This document shows positions 9,101 to 17,973 of a stretch of 33,465 bases of DNA, piece after piece; position 1 is the stretch's first letter; each line of letters begins with the position of its first letter. The translations under genes were made by a program, and so were the position numbers. A model generated the notes under the pieces. That model ran no database searches, had not been told where the DNA came from, and saw only the letters and a program-made list of their open reading frames with translations. Origin of the DNA: Planctomycetota bacterium (GTDB lineage: Bacteria; Planctomycetota; Planctomycetia; Pirellulales; UBA7805); assembly GCA_021413705.1 (NCBI GenBank), contig JAIOPX010000085.1:1-33465 (forward strand), read 5' to 3'.

Positions 9101-12100
9101 GATGATTAAATCGGTTGACGAAGTCGACGATCCGCGCGAACTGCTGAAGGTCCTCAAAGAACAGGCCAAGCGGCAGGGCGAGCTGTCACGATTCGAGGCC
9201 TGGCGAGTTGATCTGGAAGAACCGGGTGAAGATCCGCGTTGGACCATCGCGCTGAGGGCAATGATTGCCCAGAATTCGGCAGGCACCGGCTTCACCGATT
9301 GGTCACCCAAGAAGGAAGAGAACCTGCCCAACCTGTTCCTGCTGGACGTGGTCGCGGCCCTGCGAAGCGACTTGACCTTCCTCATGGTCGCGCGGGCCTG
9401 GTTTCTCACCAACTACTATGACTTCACGATGGAGCTGCCGTCGACCCTTCGCACCGAGCCGTTGCTGACCGGATTCGTGCTGCTCTCGCCGCGCAAGAAG
9501 CGGCTGTTGGCCAATCTTTCCTCCAATCCAAACGCGGTGTTTGGCGAGCATTCGCCGATGCCGGAAATCGTCAAATCGGCGGTCAAGAGCACCCAGTTTT
9601 CAGCCACGCTGCTCGTCGAGCCCGGCCTTGCGCACTACGAGCTCGGTTGGCCCAACCAGTTGCGTTGGGAAGCCGACATGGACGCGTTGAAACTTCAGTT
9701 TTGTGGGGGCATGATCTATCGGGTCTCGAAGACCGAATTTGTCACCGGGCAGAGTTTTCTCGCCCGCGGCACGCTACGGTTCGATGCAGGCGTGGATTTC
9801 GGCTTTGTCGGCGCCCGGCTCAGCGCCACCGCCGAGGTTGCCTACGGCGCTCGCTACATCGGCGTCCTGGCGTTTGATGACCCGAAGCATAACTCCGCGT
9901 TCTATGGCGGGGCGGGCATCGAAATCAACGTGGCCGTGTCCGTCGACTTCTGGATCGAGATCGATCTGCTTTTCGGTTCCATCACGCTCCACTGGGGATT
10001 CAGCTTCGCCGTGAATTTCACGGCCTCTGTCGAGGTCGGCATCCTGCTCGACCGATTGCCTGGTGTGCGCGGGCATGCGACGTTGGGGATTGCGATCATG
10101 GGACACGACCTGCATTTCGGAATTCGCGTTGCGATCAACGAAGACGCAGTGCAGACCGCGTTCAACCGCACGGAGAAGTTCCTGCACGTGGGGCTCGAAG
10201 CGGGCGACGTCGAAGCCATACCCGGAACCGGCTCGGCGACTTCGAAGGCGAGGGCCATCGCTGGTCAGCACGCGGGTGTGCTCGGGAATGGCGCTTCGCA
10301 CGGGGTCGCTCATGCGCATTTGACAAACGGAAATGGAGCCACGGTCAGTGCATCGCACGCGATGGCGCCTGCGGCAGCGGAAGCGGCCGGAACCGGGGCC
10401 GTGGCCGCCGGAGATTCGCTTCTGGCGAGCGGCCACGACCTAGGGCCGCTTTTCGACACACCTTCGTACCGCGTGCTCATCGCGCCCGTCGGGCGGTACG
10501 CCTACTTTTTACTCGTGCCGGGCGCGGAAATTCTAGATGGCACGCGTGCCTCGCAGCGCCGTACCCGGCGCGAGCGCGGTTTCTTGCCCGTGCCGCCAAA
10601 CGCGACAACGACTACGACCGAGGATTTCAAACTCGTTTGGACCCTGCCGCCACAGGTCGAAGTAAAGCAAGCCGATCCGACGGGCGCTGCCGGTGCATTC
10701 TCCCAGCCAGTCACGGCAAATCATTCGTGGACCGTGAAGGACTGGAAAAGTCCAATCAAAGATGAGTTCGCGCCATCCCCCGAACCAAAGAACGGCCAGC
10801 CGTCGGGCGAAAAGGCCGGGCCAGTGCGCGTGGCAGACTGGTTGGGTCTGGCGTTCCAGTTCCAAAAAGCAGGCAATCCCAACGGAACGATCAGTAAGTG
10901 GGACGAAATCGAGCCCATCGGTGATCCGGCGCTGTTGTTTTTGGACGCAGCACCGGTAGTCGACGAGCGAGTCCGTGACCCGACGGATGATGCGTTCGAG
11001 GCCGCGGTCCGCGGCGCAACCGAACAGTTCACCGCCGCGCCCTATTTCAAACGTTCCGCCAACGAGTACGACGTTTCGCTCAGGAACGCCTTCGACACCA
11101 AGACTACTCTTTATGCACCGGGTGGCAATGTCCCGCCAACGACCGCGCACGCGGTCGCAGAAGTCAGCGCCGGTGGCCTGATTGCAACGATTGAGGTCCA
11201 ATCCGGCGGTGAGTTTTATCATCCAACCGCGGATCTGCCCTCGGTTACGATCGACCCGCCAAAGGACAGCGGCACCCAGGCGACTGCGCATGTCGACGGC
11301 AACAAAATCGATCTCGCAACGGGCACCTTGTCTCGCGACGCGATCGTCATTGATACCCCCGGATCCAAATACGATCCCAATAAACCACCCGCCGTCCACA
11401 TTACTCCGCCCAAGGAGAAGGATAAAACACCCTCCACGTCGAAATCGCAACAGATTCATCAGACGCGAAGCGTGATTCTGCGGTCGCTCATTACCGACTT
11501 CCAGGCGCATATCAACGAACTGCGCAAGACCGACGAGGCAACTCACCCCGGCAACCCGTTCGACAAGGATTCGCTCGCGTGCCGGATGGGCCTCGTGTTC
11601 CGTGGCGACCTTGGCGCGAACGAAAGCCAGCGCAGGGATCGTTTCAACGAACTCACCGCGAAGCTGAATACCGCGTCGATCTCGCAGCGCACCGCGCCAG
11701 ATGCGCCGGATATCGGGACAACGCCCGTTGTTCAAAAAATTAAGGTTTTCAATCCGCCGCGACTAAGCTTTGCGGAAACTGCCCCTCGGTTCGAGCGCCG
11801 CGTGAGCTACGCCCACGAAGGAACGGTCGCGCTGGACTGGGAATTGAAGTGGCCAAACAGCCAGGTCCGCGCGAGCGCTGCCTTGAGCGCGGCTCTGGGC
11901 ACTGGTTCCAATGCCGACAAGGTTCACGCCATACGCGTCGATCTGCCGGGTTCAGGATACGACCCGCTGCTACCTCCTGAAGTGTCGATCAACCCGCCGG
12001 CCGCGGGCACGCAGGCGAAAGCGCACATCGACCCAGCTAGAATCGACGAAAAGACTGGCAAGTTGCAAGACCTTGCCGTGGTGATTGACGATCCCGGTTC

Positions 12101-15100
12101 AGGCTATACCGAGGCGCCGAGCGTGTCGATTTCTGCTCCCCCACATCAGCGTAACAGCGAAGACGACCCGGAACACCACCTCGATCACTACATTGTTCGT
12201 CGCCGATGGCTGGATGGCAACGTGGCTGAGCGGGAATTCCGCATCAAGCCCGCCGACATCCTGCATCGCGTCGAAGGTACGCAGGTCAAGCGTTTGCGGC
12301 CGCGATTCAAGTTCGTCGATCATTTCGAAGACGAGCCGGCCGACACCTTGACGTCGCTCCCTCCGGAAGGGCGCCGCTATGCCTATTCGATCACCCCCGT
12401 CGATCTCACTGGCATCCCGAGCTCGCGTCCGCTAACGGTCGTGGTACGCCGTCAACCCGCCACACCGCCGGCCGTCGTGACCGACGGCGAATGGATCGTC
12501 GACTACGTGGTGAAGTCGGACAGTATCATCCAGGCCGCGGACGGCCTGCCGCGACAATGGCCAGTGCAGCGAATGATGTTTGCCTGGACGCCCCCGGTCG
12601 ATCCGGAAATCGGCCCTCGCGTGCCGATTGAGGGCATACGACTGGTATTCCGCCGCGACGAGATTCTTCCGCTCGGGCAATACGCCCAGGACAGCGATGT
12701 TGGCGGACCGCGTTCCCAGGGACTTCCGACGAGTAACGCTCGGCCGCTTCGGACGGACCGAACGTTCGAATTCAAGCTTTCCGATCACAACGACATCCAA
12801 GAAACGATACACCCAGATTCGAACCTGCGGCGTTTCTACATCGACATCACGCACGATCCGCGGATGCCGGATCTGGGGGCATTCTTCGGCAATCTCTCCG
12901 CTGCGCCAGATTGGCAGCCCACAGCTTGGCGCGCATTCGTTCAAACGCGCTCGGCCGGCGGCGTCTATTCTGCCTTGGTTCCGCTCACGTTGCGGCTGCG
13001 AGTGCTCCAAGACGAGGAGCCGTTAGCGCCCTTCGAAACGGCTCCCGAAGAGCGTCGGCCTCCGACTATCGAGTGGCTATCCGTGCCAGTCGCACTGGCG
13101 ATGCTGCCGCCGCGTGACATGTCTGGTCGTAGCGGATTCGCGATGGTTCCAACTCCTCAAATCGGCCCCCTTGAGCAGAACCAGACGCTCCCCTCGGGAG
13201 AGTTCCGACTTCATCCCGCACGGCGGCGTGCTTTGGAGTTCATATGGAATCAGGTGGGCACGCCAAACGCTCCGGTGGCGCCGAAACCCATGGAATATCC
13301 ACGTGAGTTTCATTCTGGCTACGAACTTCATGAGTTCGACGTCGACGCCAATCTTGCCGAGAAGATCAATGAGCTGAGCGCGCCGGAACAACCGTTCGAT
13401 TCCTGGGCGCGCGACGCGCGGATGCGAATGCTCCAGCGATTCGAAATGCTGCCGCAAGACCTGCTGCTGGTGACGCCGCCCGATACCGGCGATCCGCAGA
13501 AGTGGGAGGCGTGGTATCCGAGCATGATGGCCCGGATACAAAATGCCGGCAACACGAGGCCGCACGTCAAAGGCTCTGAGGCAACGGTGAGCCCCTGGTA
13601 TTCTTGGCGAGATTCCCTGCTGGTCTGGCCCGGTTTGAGCCATTTGGACGAAGAGGTGTTCACGGAGCCCACCAGCAGACCCAAGCGCTGGTTTCAAACC
13701 CTCCGTCTTCACAAAATTTTGCAAAAACTGATCGACGATGTGATCGATGATTTTGAATCCGATGGTAGCGGCGACATCATCGCCGATTTGGCTCCGGCCC
13801 CGCCGGTTCCGGCGACGCTGGCCAGCCTGATGGCGGCCACCGATCCGCTCATTGATCCTTACGGATGGGGCTTGCTTCAGCGACTTGGCCTTAGCGCTTC
13901 CTTCGTGCTCCGCAACAATCGAGGCGACCTGGTCAAACCCGAGCTCCTCTGGCCAAAACTGCTCAAACACGCACTCAAGACAGAAGAAGTAGCCGCCGAC
14001 GACGAGGAAAAGAAGCAGCATTTGCATTTGGAGTTGCTTTATCAACCTGCCAAGTCAACACGGCTAGCACGCGATGAATCTCAGCCGGCCGGCGGCGCAC
14101 TTAGCCTCCCGGACGCCTTGGCCGTCGTTCAGATCAGCATGCGGCCGGTCGTCAAAGACATTCAGCGCTACCGTCGATTCACGGCAGACTGGCCCGCGGA
14201 CGGCAAGTCTGCCAGGCTCACCGTCAACGAATCGTCGGGAAAACGGCTCTCCTTCGTGATCAAAGGCGGATCTCCCGAGAAGATGCAGGTTGTCGACGCC
14301 GCACAATCGGTCACAACCGACGTGCAACCGCCCATCGGTCCCCAGTTGGAAGTGCTTGTCCGGTACCTTGAGAATGCGCCGGGCGCGGGTGTCCCTGTCA
14401 TCACCTTGACGATCGACGGAATTACGCAGGCTATCCCTTCAGCTCTCTTTGACGCTACCGACAACGACACCCGGTACTTCACTTATGATGCCAAAGAGGT
14501 AGCGACCGACATTGCTGATTTGACGACCGCCGATCCAAAAGCGGGACTGCCATGCTGGATGCACTTGAAATACCTTATCGAGGCACAGAACCCACGCGAG
14601 TTGCCCGAGCCGGAGTTTACCCTCCGATTTCCCGACTCACCCCGGAAAGAGGATTGCGAGGACAAGGGCTTTCCGGTTTCTGGCATCGAAGTGTTGGCCT
14701 GGCTGCAGCGGTTCTTCGACCATGGGCCCGGTCAAGTGCCGGGCAATGCAACTGGCCCGTGGTTTGCGACCGCTTATCCGCGTTCGCTCCCCATCATGGC
14801 AATTGCGCCGAACCCGGAAAGCGGCGTGCTCGAATACTGCCGACCGGTAGAAGACCTCTACGCGCACGCGTGGCGGTACTATTTGCGGCCGGTCGGCCGT
14901 TACGACGCGTTTTGGTCGAGCATCGCGCAATCACATAAGGTGTTTCGAAAGGAGCCCGCCGGCGATGACGATCAGATCCTGAGGAATCTCGACCGACTGC
15001 GCCTATTTACTCCGCCGCCGCCCGGTGGGCTCGACCTCATCATGCCGCGAATTCGCCCCATCAAGGCCCCGATGATCCTGTTTTCCGGTCGCCTCGATGG

Positions 15101-17894
15101 CCCGCCGCCTGCCACGATCGAGGCCGTCAAACCGAAGCCTCCCGGCAAAACCTGGCAAGTCGTGCTCTCGAAACACGCCGAACAAACACTGTCCGAAAGC
15201 AACCGCACCCTGGCTCGCCGACTCGAGTATCGGCAGCAATCGGTCGCTCTTTTGCGGCGGTTTCAATTCGACAGGGAAGCTGCCTCTGCCACGTACCTCG
15301 CGTCGATCACGCTGCCGGCGACCGGTACCGTCATCCAGGGTAGCCAGACATTGACCCTGATCGTTGGCCAATCCGCAACCACCCTCACTCCGGCCACCAA
15401 CGATGTCGCCGGCATCATCGCCGCCCTTCAAGCACAAATGTCGGGAGAGGAGATCGTGAGATGGGATCGGCCTTCGGCAAATCCCGTCGTGACTAATATC
15501 GTTATTCCCGCGCCGAGCAAGGAGATTCGGCTCACGCTGACGCCGCCGGCGCCCAACATGCCGGCCGACTTGTTCCTCAAACCGCGTCCCGCCTTCTTCG
15601 ATTACCTAACCACAATCGCGCTGCCACCCACGGGTGCCGTGATCCAGAATGCGCAAACCCTGACGCTGGTCATTGACGGCATCGCGACGCCGCTTACCCC
15701 GGCCAGCAACAATGTGGCCGGAATCCTGGCCACCATCGAAGCTCTGTTGCCTGGCGAGCAGGTTGCACGCTTTGACCGTCTGGACGGCGGCCACAATCCC
15801 GTGGCATCGCACATCGTGATTCGCGCGCCGCTGAGGACAATTCAGCTTACTTTGACTCCGCCAGAAGCTAGCAAGCCGGCGGACCTTCTGATGTCCGTGC
15901 CGGTCGTGTCACGACATACGACCCAGCCTCTGGCACTACCAGGCCCCTATCCGCCGATACCGCGCCACGACCCGCTGCTGCCACTGAAACCCACAACCAT
16001 CGACGACTTGAGACAGCTCGATTTGCCGTCGCGTTTAGGCCGATTCGGCGAAGGCGCGGTCGTATATCAATGGCAGGCGATTCCTTACTTCTACGAACAC
16101 CTGCTGCTCGCAGTCGCCCAGACGACGAATGTCTGTTCGGAGATTTCGACTTTTCTGCAGCGCGATTTCGAGTATCAATCGCCGGAGCCACGCGCGCTGA
16201 TGGATGCCGAGCAGGGTTCAAACGGCAATCGTTATCGCAGAATTCGCATCCGGCTCGAGAACTTCTGGAATTGCCTGCCGCCAGAGGCTCAACAGCAATG
16301 GCCTACGGAACGGCCGGAAACCAGCGCGCCGGACGAGCCACGACCATACGCGGCGATTTCGGACCCGGCCGTCGTCTATCAATTTATCCTGAAACGAGCG
16401 GGCGACGTGATGCAGGTTCTATCGCAGGTTTTTTTCTCGAGTGCAAATCTGGATCGATACGATGTGCGGAACTTTCCCGCCACCATTAGCGGCGAGTCCT
16501 ACAAGACCGAAATCGTGAAGCGTCTGCCCTGGGGCACCGACTCTCAGCATCCCTATCACGAATACCTGGAAACCAGGCTTACGCCAAGCAAGACTCTCAC
16601 CAATCTTCGCGCCATCACCAGCCGCCACTCGATCGATGCCGTTGAGTTGCCACCTTCGACGTCAGGCTGGCCGGCGCCTTCGACTCCCGCCGACTTTGCT
16701 CACTTTCCGCGCGCAGCTTCTCTTGCGCTCGTGCGCCGGCTGACAACTACGGAAATCACCGACTTGGCACAAGTCCTGACCGGCAGTCCCCGCGACATCG
16801 CATTTCGCGTGCAAGCCGACCGGTTCATGGATCGGGTGCGTCAATTCCACGCCAGCACAACGCCCGGAGATCCGGACATTCACGAGGAACTGGGCGTTGG
16901 AATCGACCAACTGCAAGAACTTGCCGACGATCCCAAACTCGCGGTGATCGATCCCAGGCTGAAACAAGTGAGCTGGGCGTTCACGGATTGGCTCAACCCG
17001 CTGACAACGGAACAGCGCAAAATTCTCGAAGGCGACACAGCTCAGCCCCAATTACCCGGCTGGATTACCATTTCACCCGCGGGCGCGACCCTGAAGGTGT
17101 TGAACGACGCACTGCAGTCGACGCGAACTTTTGAGTTCACCGCGACGGACGTTCACCCGGCGGACCCGACTTCTGGAGCTCCCTTGTTCGGGCGAGTGTC
17201 GATCGTTGTCGGGAGTACCGGCCAATTGGTTTGGAGCCAGGGCCCAACAACGGCGGCCCAGATCGCGGCCCTGCAGGCATGGACAGCGCCCAGCACGGGC
17301 TTTGGCTCCACGTTCATTTCGGCCGTGACAGACCTTTTAGCGATGCTGGACCGGCTGGAACAAGTGCAGTTCGGCTACGATCCGGCCGACACCGTGCCGA
17401 CGATTGTGTTCGGCCACCCGCTGTTCGGCCGACTGATCCTCGACTCGACCTTCGGGAAGGCAACGTGGAAATTAGGTCCGATTTCGGCCGCGGAGAAAAC
17501 CTCACTGGGCGACCTGGCCGACGTGGGCTCCGGCAATGGACCGTCATTCCGCGTTGCAATGCAAATCTTGCTGCCGCTCGCCGACAAGTTCGTGGTCCAG
17601 GTGCCCATTCAGGAAACCGACTTTGCGCCGCGGCCCCAATTGGCCGATTTCGCCGCCGCCGGCCTGGCAAGCAAGGTCGGCTTTTTGCGCAGCGTCATGC
17701 GAATGGACGGCCTGATGCTCCGCCGCGAAGAGGAATCACTCGAACGAGCGTGCCAAGCCGACGTCGATCGCGCGAGCATGCGCCTATTGTACAACGATTC
17801 GCTGCGCAATGGCTTCGATAACGCCGAACTGAAAATTATGGCATATCGCGGATCGGCCGATGCGCGGAGCCAGCCTATTGAACCGTTCCTGTAA
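6165..17894 (+). CDS. Giant modular beta-rich protein (3909 aa), function unknown
   Basis: A single uninterrupted frame encodes about 430 kDa. I do not recognise the full-length protein. In order: an N-terminal beta-rich part without a signal peptide (1-160); a Pro/Trp-rich segment (about 164-204); long beta-rich domains to about 800; a region around 800-1355 of barrel-like strands with GEGFYGRGDMQIQG, VGIGFGYRFTLA and HYELGWPNQLRWE, faintly like DUF6603 proteins; an Ala/Gly/His linker (about 1357-1430); two pairs of GSGY-type repeats (1666-1750 and 1919-1993); an Fn3-like strand set (about 2000-2100); mixed helical and acidic parts (2300-2650); two tandem repeats of about 100 aa (3042-3140 and 3145-3246); and another duplicated motif near the C-terminus (about 3656-3812). 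No transmembrane segments, protease, transferase or nuclease motif was seen. The weak ribosome site (GAAGG about 27 bases before the ATG) may mean coupling to the muramidase gene 42 bases upstream. Confidence 0.95.
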   Translation: MPLILLMRAGSPDFDVALDGTLTSGVFRATALKVGAETFPLDSLLVVEEATWLELIGATGNYRFKIPAHSLGLELSATLAMSAGQTVFGKKFDLASGVSATITVRIPAENQRLAEPAIELGVCGRVELDTPGIFAAATVCYAIVLDELPMLFPMPMDKLPRWRVGLPSFGWRLPPLDFPWDYPTLPSLPTRWPAQSFDFPPLDGRISFKSIEVITTGNTELKLIVHNLVVEAKGQSIEADVTLVIKNGELSVADSSIRFIRPNLNLPSFPEWTYDDDCLIVHGTQNEINSLLSWLAPECDALRLSGNLPWTIRLLRGNEGLEELRIDIETGAQVVEFPGFNVDIAAGSVLHLVFRRPDGESQRFWLGLTTPAATAVKIRLPFSWGRADLNSRELLKSAGPAKELSLSGTVANRMTFVIAKFQDGRSPVFFRKTQVALDELDIQHPAETCAPTTDEDKALAASDFVLTAGVPLKLDGVDLSGFKFPFLQDELSDIKQFIEVSNFEIKAPQFANCSIEATTTIKVHIGDDALTIEGKFGLTYFWEKFAFEVNHDDGINLKLPSPVEKKELFGLKWTFVPAPSSDADFKLLTKGSNYQVKQAPGSRFLIDFDRATDPDKPIRFEASNFSLSPKGVSLDAAITDSPAKLAALDTDFRFTEGAIQIRDNSIAGFTIGGSGPLPPALVGPAIASIRMQFEQSREDHSIHLICADARLQGESLLKCESTRFQFAVTALGLKFVEDSGRYHLYFTLSGTARFVLGDGDNPQGPLGWLPAIEMQMIECPLTTDVSVLAQHIEFLIVLPKPVTFAFLGCFAFELRAIGFAPSDPVFREPKPAMLLSGQIKFSVDSDAVDARIDFHKLHIGLPAAGKVFPQLYLKGLGVKLAVGSAFELAGYVQFIDEGDDLGGGVRGEGFYGRGDMQIQGLPRISAGFAFLRVRRDPSVPYVRAWFLYLEANRFSLQFPVIRMFLREVGIGFGYRFTLAMIKSVDEVDDPRELLKVLKEQAKRQGELSRFEAWRVDLEEPGEDPRWTIALRAMIAQNSAGTGFTDWSPKKEENLPNLFLLDVVAALRSDLTFLMVARAWFLTNYYDFTMELPSTLRTEPLLTGFVLLSPRKKRLLANLSSNPNAVFGEHSPMPEIVKSAVKSTQFSATLLVEPGLAHYELGWPNQLRWEADMDALKLQFCGGMIYRVSKTEFVTGQSFLARGTLRFDAGVDFGFVGARLSATAEVAYGARYIGVLAFDDPKHNSAFYGGAGIEINVAVSVDFWIEIDLLFGSITLHWGFSFAVNFTASVEVGILLDRLPGVRGHATLGIAIMGHDLHFGIRVAINEDAVQTAFNRTEKFLHVGLEAGDVEAIPGTGSATSKARAIAGQHAGVLGNGASHGVAHAHLTNGNGATVSASHAMAPAAAEAAGTGAVAAGDSLLASGHDLGPLFDTPSYRVLIAPVGRYAYFLLVPGAEILDGTRASQRRTRRERGFLPVPPNATTTTTEDFKLVWTLPPQVEVKQADPTGAAGAFSQPVTANHSWTVKDWKSPIKDEFAPSPEPKNGQPSGEKAGPVRVADWLGLAFQFQKAGNPNGTISKWDEIEPIGDPALLFLDAAPVVDERVRDPTDDAFEAAVRGATEQFTAAPYFKRSANEYDVSLRNAFDTKTTLYAPGGNVPPTTAHAVAEVSAGGLIATIEVQSGGEFYHPTADLPSVTIDPPKDSGTQATAHVDGNKIDLATGTLSRDAIVIDTPGSKYDPNKPPAVHITPPKEKDKTPSTSKSQQIHQTRSVILRSLITDFQAHINELRKTDEATHPGNPFDKDSLACRMGLVFRGDLGANESQRRDRFNELTAKLNTASISQRTAPDAPDIGTTPVVQKIKVFNPPRLSFAETAPRFERRVSYAHEGTVALDWELKWPNSQVRASAALSAALGTGSNADKVHAIRVDLPGSGYDPLLPPEVSINPPAAGTQAKAHIDPARIDEKTGKLQDLAVVIDDPGSGYTEAPSVSISAPPHQRNSEDDPEHHLDHYIVRRRWLDGNVAEREFRIKPADILHRVEGTQVKRLRPRFKFVDHFEDEPADTLTSLPPEGRRYAYSITPVDLTGIPSSRPLTVVVRRQPATPPAVVTDGEWIVDYVVKSDSIIQAADGLPRQWPVQRMMFAWTPPVDPEIGPRVPIEGIRLVFRRDEILPLGQYAQDSDVGGPRSQGLPTSNARPLRTDRTFEFKLSDHNDIQETIHPDSNLRRFYIDITHDPRMPDLGAFFGNLSAAPDWQPTAWRAFVQTRSAGGVYSALVPLTLRLRVLQDEEPLAPFETAPEERRPPTIEWLSVPVALAMLPPRDMSGRSGFAMVPTPQIGPLEQNQTLPSGEFRLHPARRRALEFIWNQVGTPNAPVAPKPMEYPREFHSGYELHEFDVDANLAEKINELSAPEQPFDSWARDARMRMLQRFEMLPQDLLLVTPPDTGDPQKWEAWYPSMMARIQNAGNTRPHVKGSEATVSPWYSWRDSLLVWPGLSHLDEEVFTEPTSRPKRWFQTLRLHKILQKLIDDVIDDFESDGSGDIIADLAPAPPVPATLASLMAATDPLIDPYGWGLLQRLGLSASFVLRNNRGDLVKPELLWPKLLKHALKTEEVAADDEEKKQHLHLELLYQPAKSTRLARDESQPAGGALSLPDALAVVQISMRPVVKDIQRYRRFTADWPADGKSARLTVNESSGKRLSFVIKGGSPEKMQVVDAAQSVTTDVQPPIGPQLEVLVRYLENAPGAGVPVITLTIDGITQAIPSALFDATDNDTRYFTYDAKEVATDIADLTTADPKAGLPCWMHLKYLIEAQNPRELPEPEFTLRFPDSPRKEDCEDKGFPVSGIEVLAWLQRFFDHGPGQVPGNATGPWFATAYPRSLPIMAIAPNPESGVLEYCRPVEDLYAHAWRYYLRPVGRYDAFWSSIAQSHKVFRKEPAGDDDQILRNLDRLRLFTPPPPGGLDLIMPRIRPIKAPMILFSGRLDGPPPATIEAVKPKPPGKTWQVVLSKHAEQTLSESNRTLARRLEYRQQSVALLRRFQFDREAASATYLASITLPATGTVIQGSQTLTLIVGQSATTLTPATNDVAGIIAALQAQMSGEEIVRWDRPSANPVVTNIVIPAPSKEIRLTLTPPAPNMPADLFLKPRPAFFDYLTTIALPPTGAVIQNAQTLTLVIDGIATPLTPASNNVAGILATIEALLPGEQVARFDRLDGGHNPVASHIVIRAPLRTIQLTLTPPEASKPADLLMSVPVVSRHTTQPLALPGPYPPIPRHDPLLPLKPTTIDDLRQLDLPSRLGRFGEGAVVYQWQAIPYFYEHLLLAVAQTTNVCSEISTFLQRDFEYQSPEPRALMDAEQGSNGNRYRRIRIRLENFWNCLPPEAQQQWPTERPETSAPDEPRPYAAISDPAVVYQFILKRAGDVMQVLSQVFFSSANLDRYDVRNFPATISGESYKTEIVKRLPWGTDSQHPYHEYLETRLTPSKTLTNLRAITSRHSIDAVELPPSTSGWPAPSTPADFAHFPRAASLALVRRLTTTEITDLAQVLTGSPRDIAFRVQADRFMDRVRQFHASTTPGDPDIHEELGVGIDQLQELADDPKLAVIDPRLKQVSWAFTDWLNPLTTEQRKILEGDTAQPQLPGWITISPAGATLKVLNDALQSTRTFEFTATDVHPADPTSGAPLFGRVSIVVGSTGQLVWSQGPTTAAQIAALQAWTAPSTGFGSTFISAVTDLLAMLDRLEQVQFGYDPADTVPTIVFGHPLFGRLILDSTFGKATWKLGPISAAEKTSLGDLADVGSGNGPSFRVAMQILLPLADKFVVQVPIQETDFAPRPQLADFAAAGLASKVGFLRSVMRMDGLMLRREEESLERACQADVDRASMRLLYNDSLRNGFDNAELKIMAYRGSADARSQPIEPFL
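11157..11415 (+). repeat. GSGY-type repeat pair 1 inside giant protein 1
   Basis: Protein repeats of the type x-I-x-V-x-x-x-G-[SG]-x-[YF]-x-x-x-P-x-V-x-I-x-P-P. The first copy reads IATIEVQSGGEFYHPTADLP and is followed by SVTIDPP; the second reads IVIDTPGSKYDPNKPPAVHI then TPP. They are joined by a segment with ATAHVDGNKIDLATGTL, which matches the joining segment of pair 2 (AKAHIDPARIDEKTGKL). Similar modules are familiar in large surface and phage tail-associated proteins. Confidence 0.75.
11921..12143 (+). repeat. GSGY-type repeat pair 2 inside giant protein 1
   Basis: The same unit as at 11157-11415: IRVDLPGSGYDPLLPPEVSI then NPPAAGTQAKAHIDPARID, and next VVIDDPGSGYTEAPSVSISA. The two pairs share order and linker, so the whole two-copy block was probably duplicated. 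About 170 residues of unrelated helix-containing sequence lie between the pairs. Confidence 0.75.
15288..15902 (+). repeat. Tandem repeat of about 100 aa inside giant protein 1
   Basis: Two copies lie at residues 3042-3140 and 3145-3246. Matching pieces are ITLPATGTVIQGSQTLTLIV versus IALPPTGAVIQNAQTLTLVI, TLTPATNDVAGIIA versus PLTPASNNVAGILA, and IRLTLTPP versus IQLTLTPP, with PADL closing both. The copies have clearly diverged in DNA as well as protein, so the duplication is old. A related unit may sit in giant protein 2 (25798-26080). Confidence 0.8.
17130..17601 (+). repeat. Diverged duplicated motif near the C-terminus of giant protein 1
   Basis: Two copies of a P-L-F-G-R strand unit: GAPLFGRVSIVVGSTGQLVW then SQGPTTAAQIAAL, and GHPLFGRLILDSTFGKATWK then LGPISAAEKTSL. 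Each is followed by a helix. The spacing between copies is about 80 residues. This is a second, different internal duplication in the same protein. Confidence 0.65.
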
Positions 17895-17973
17895 AACGTC
17901 GGTCTGCCGTGCGAGGGTCCTGCTGGCGTAGCTTAACGACGCGTACCCCTGATGTTCATTCGGAGAGTGTCAC

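Noticed and set aside
10533..11735. 400-aa minus-strand frame inside giant 1
   Set aside because: It is the antisense of a continuous giant frame in GC-rich DNA; it has no family marks or ribosome site.
13077..14045. 322-aa minus-strand frame inside giant 1
   Set aside because: Antisense shadow of the giant gene, with no recognisable domain.
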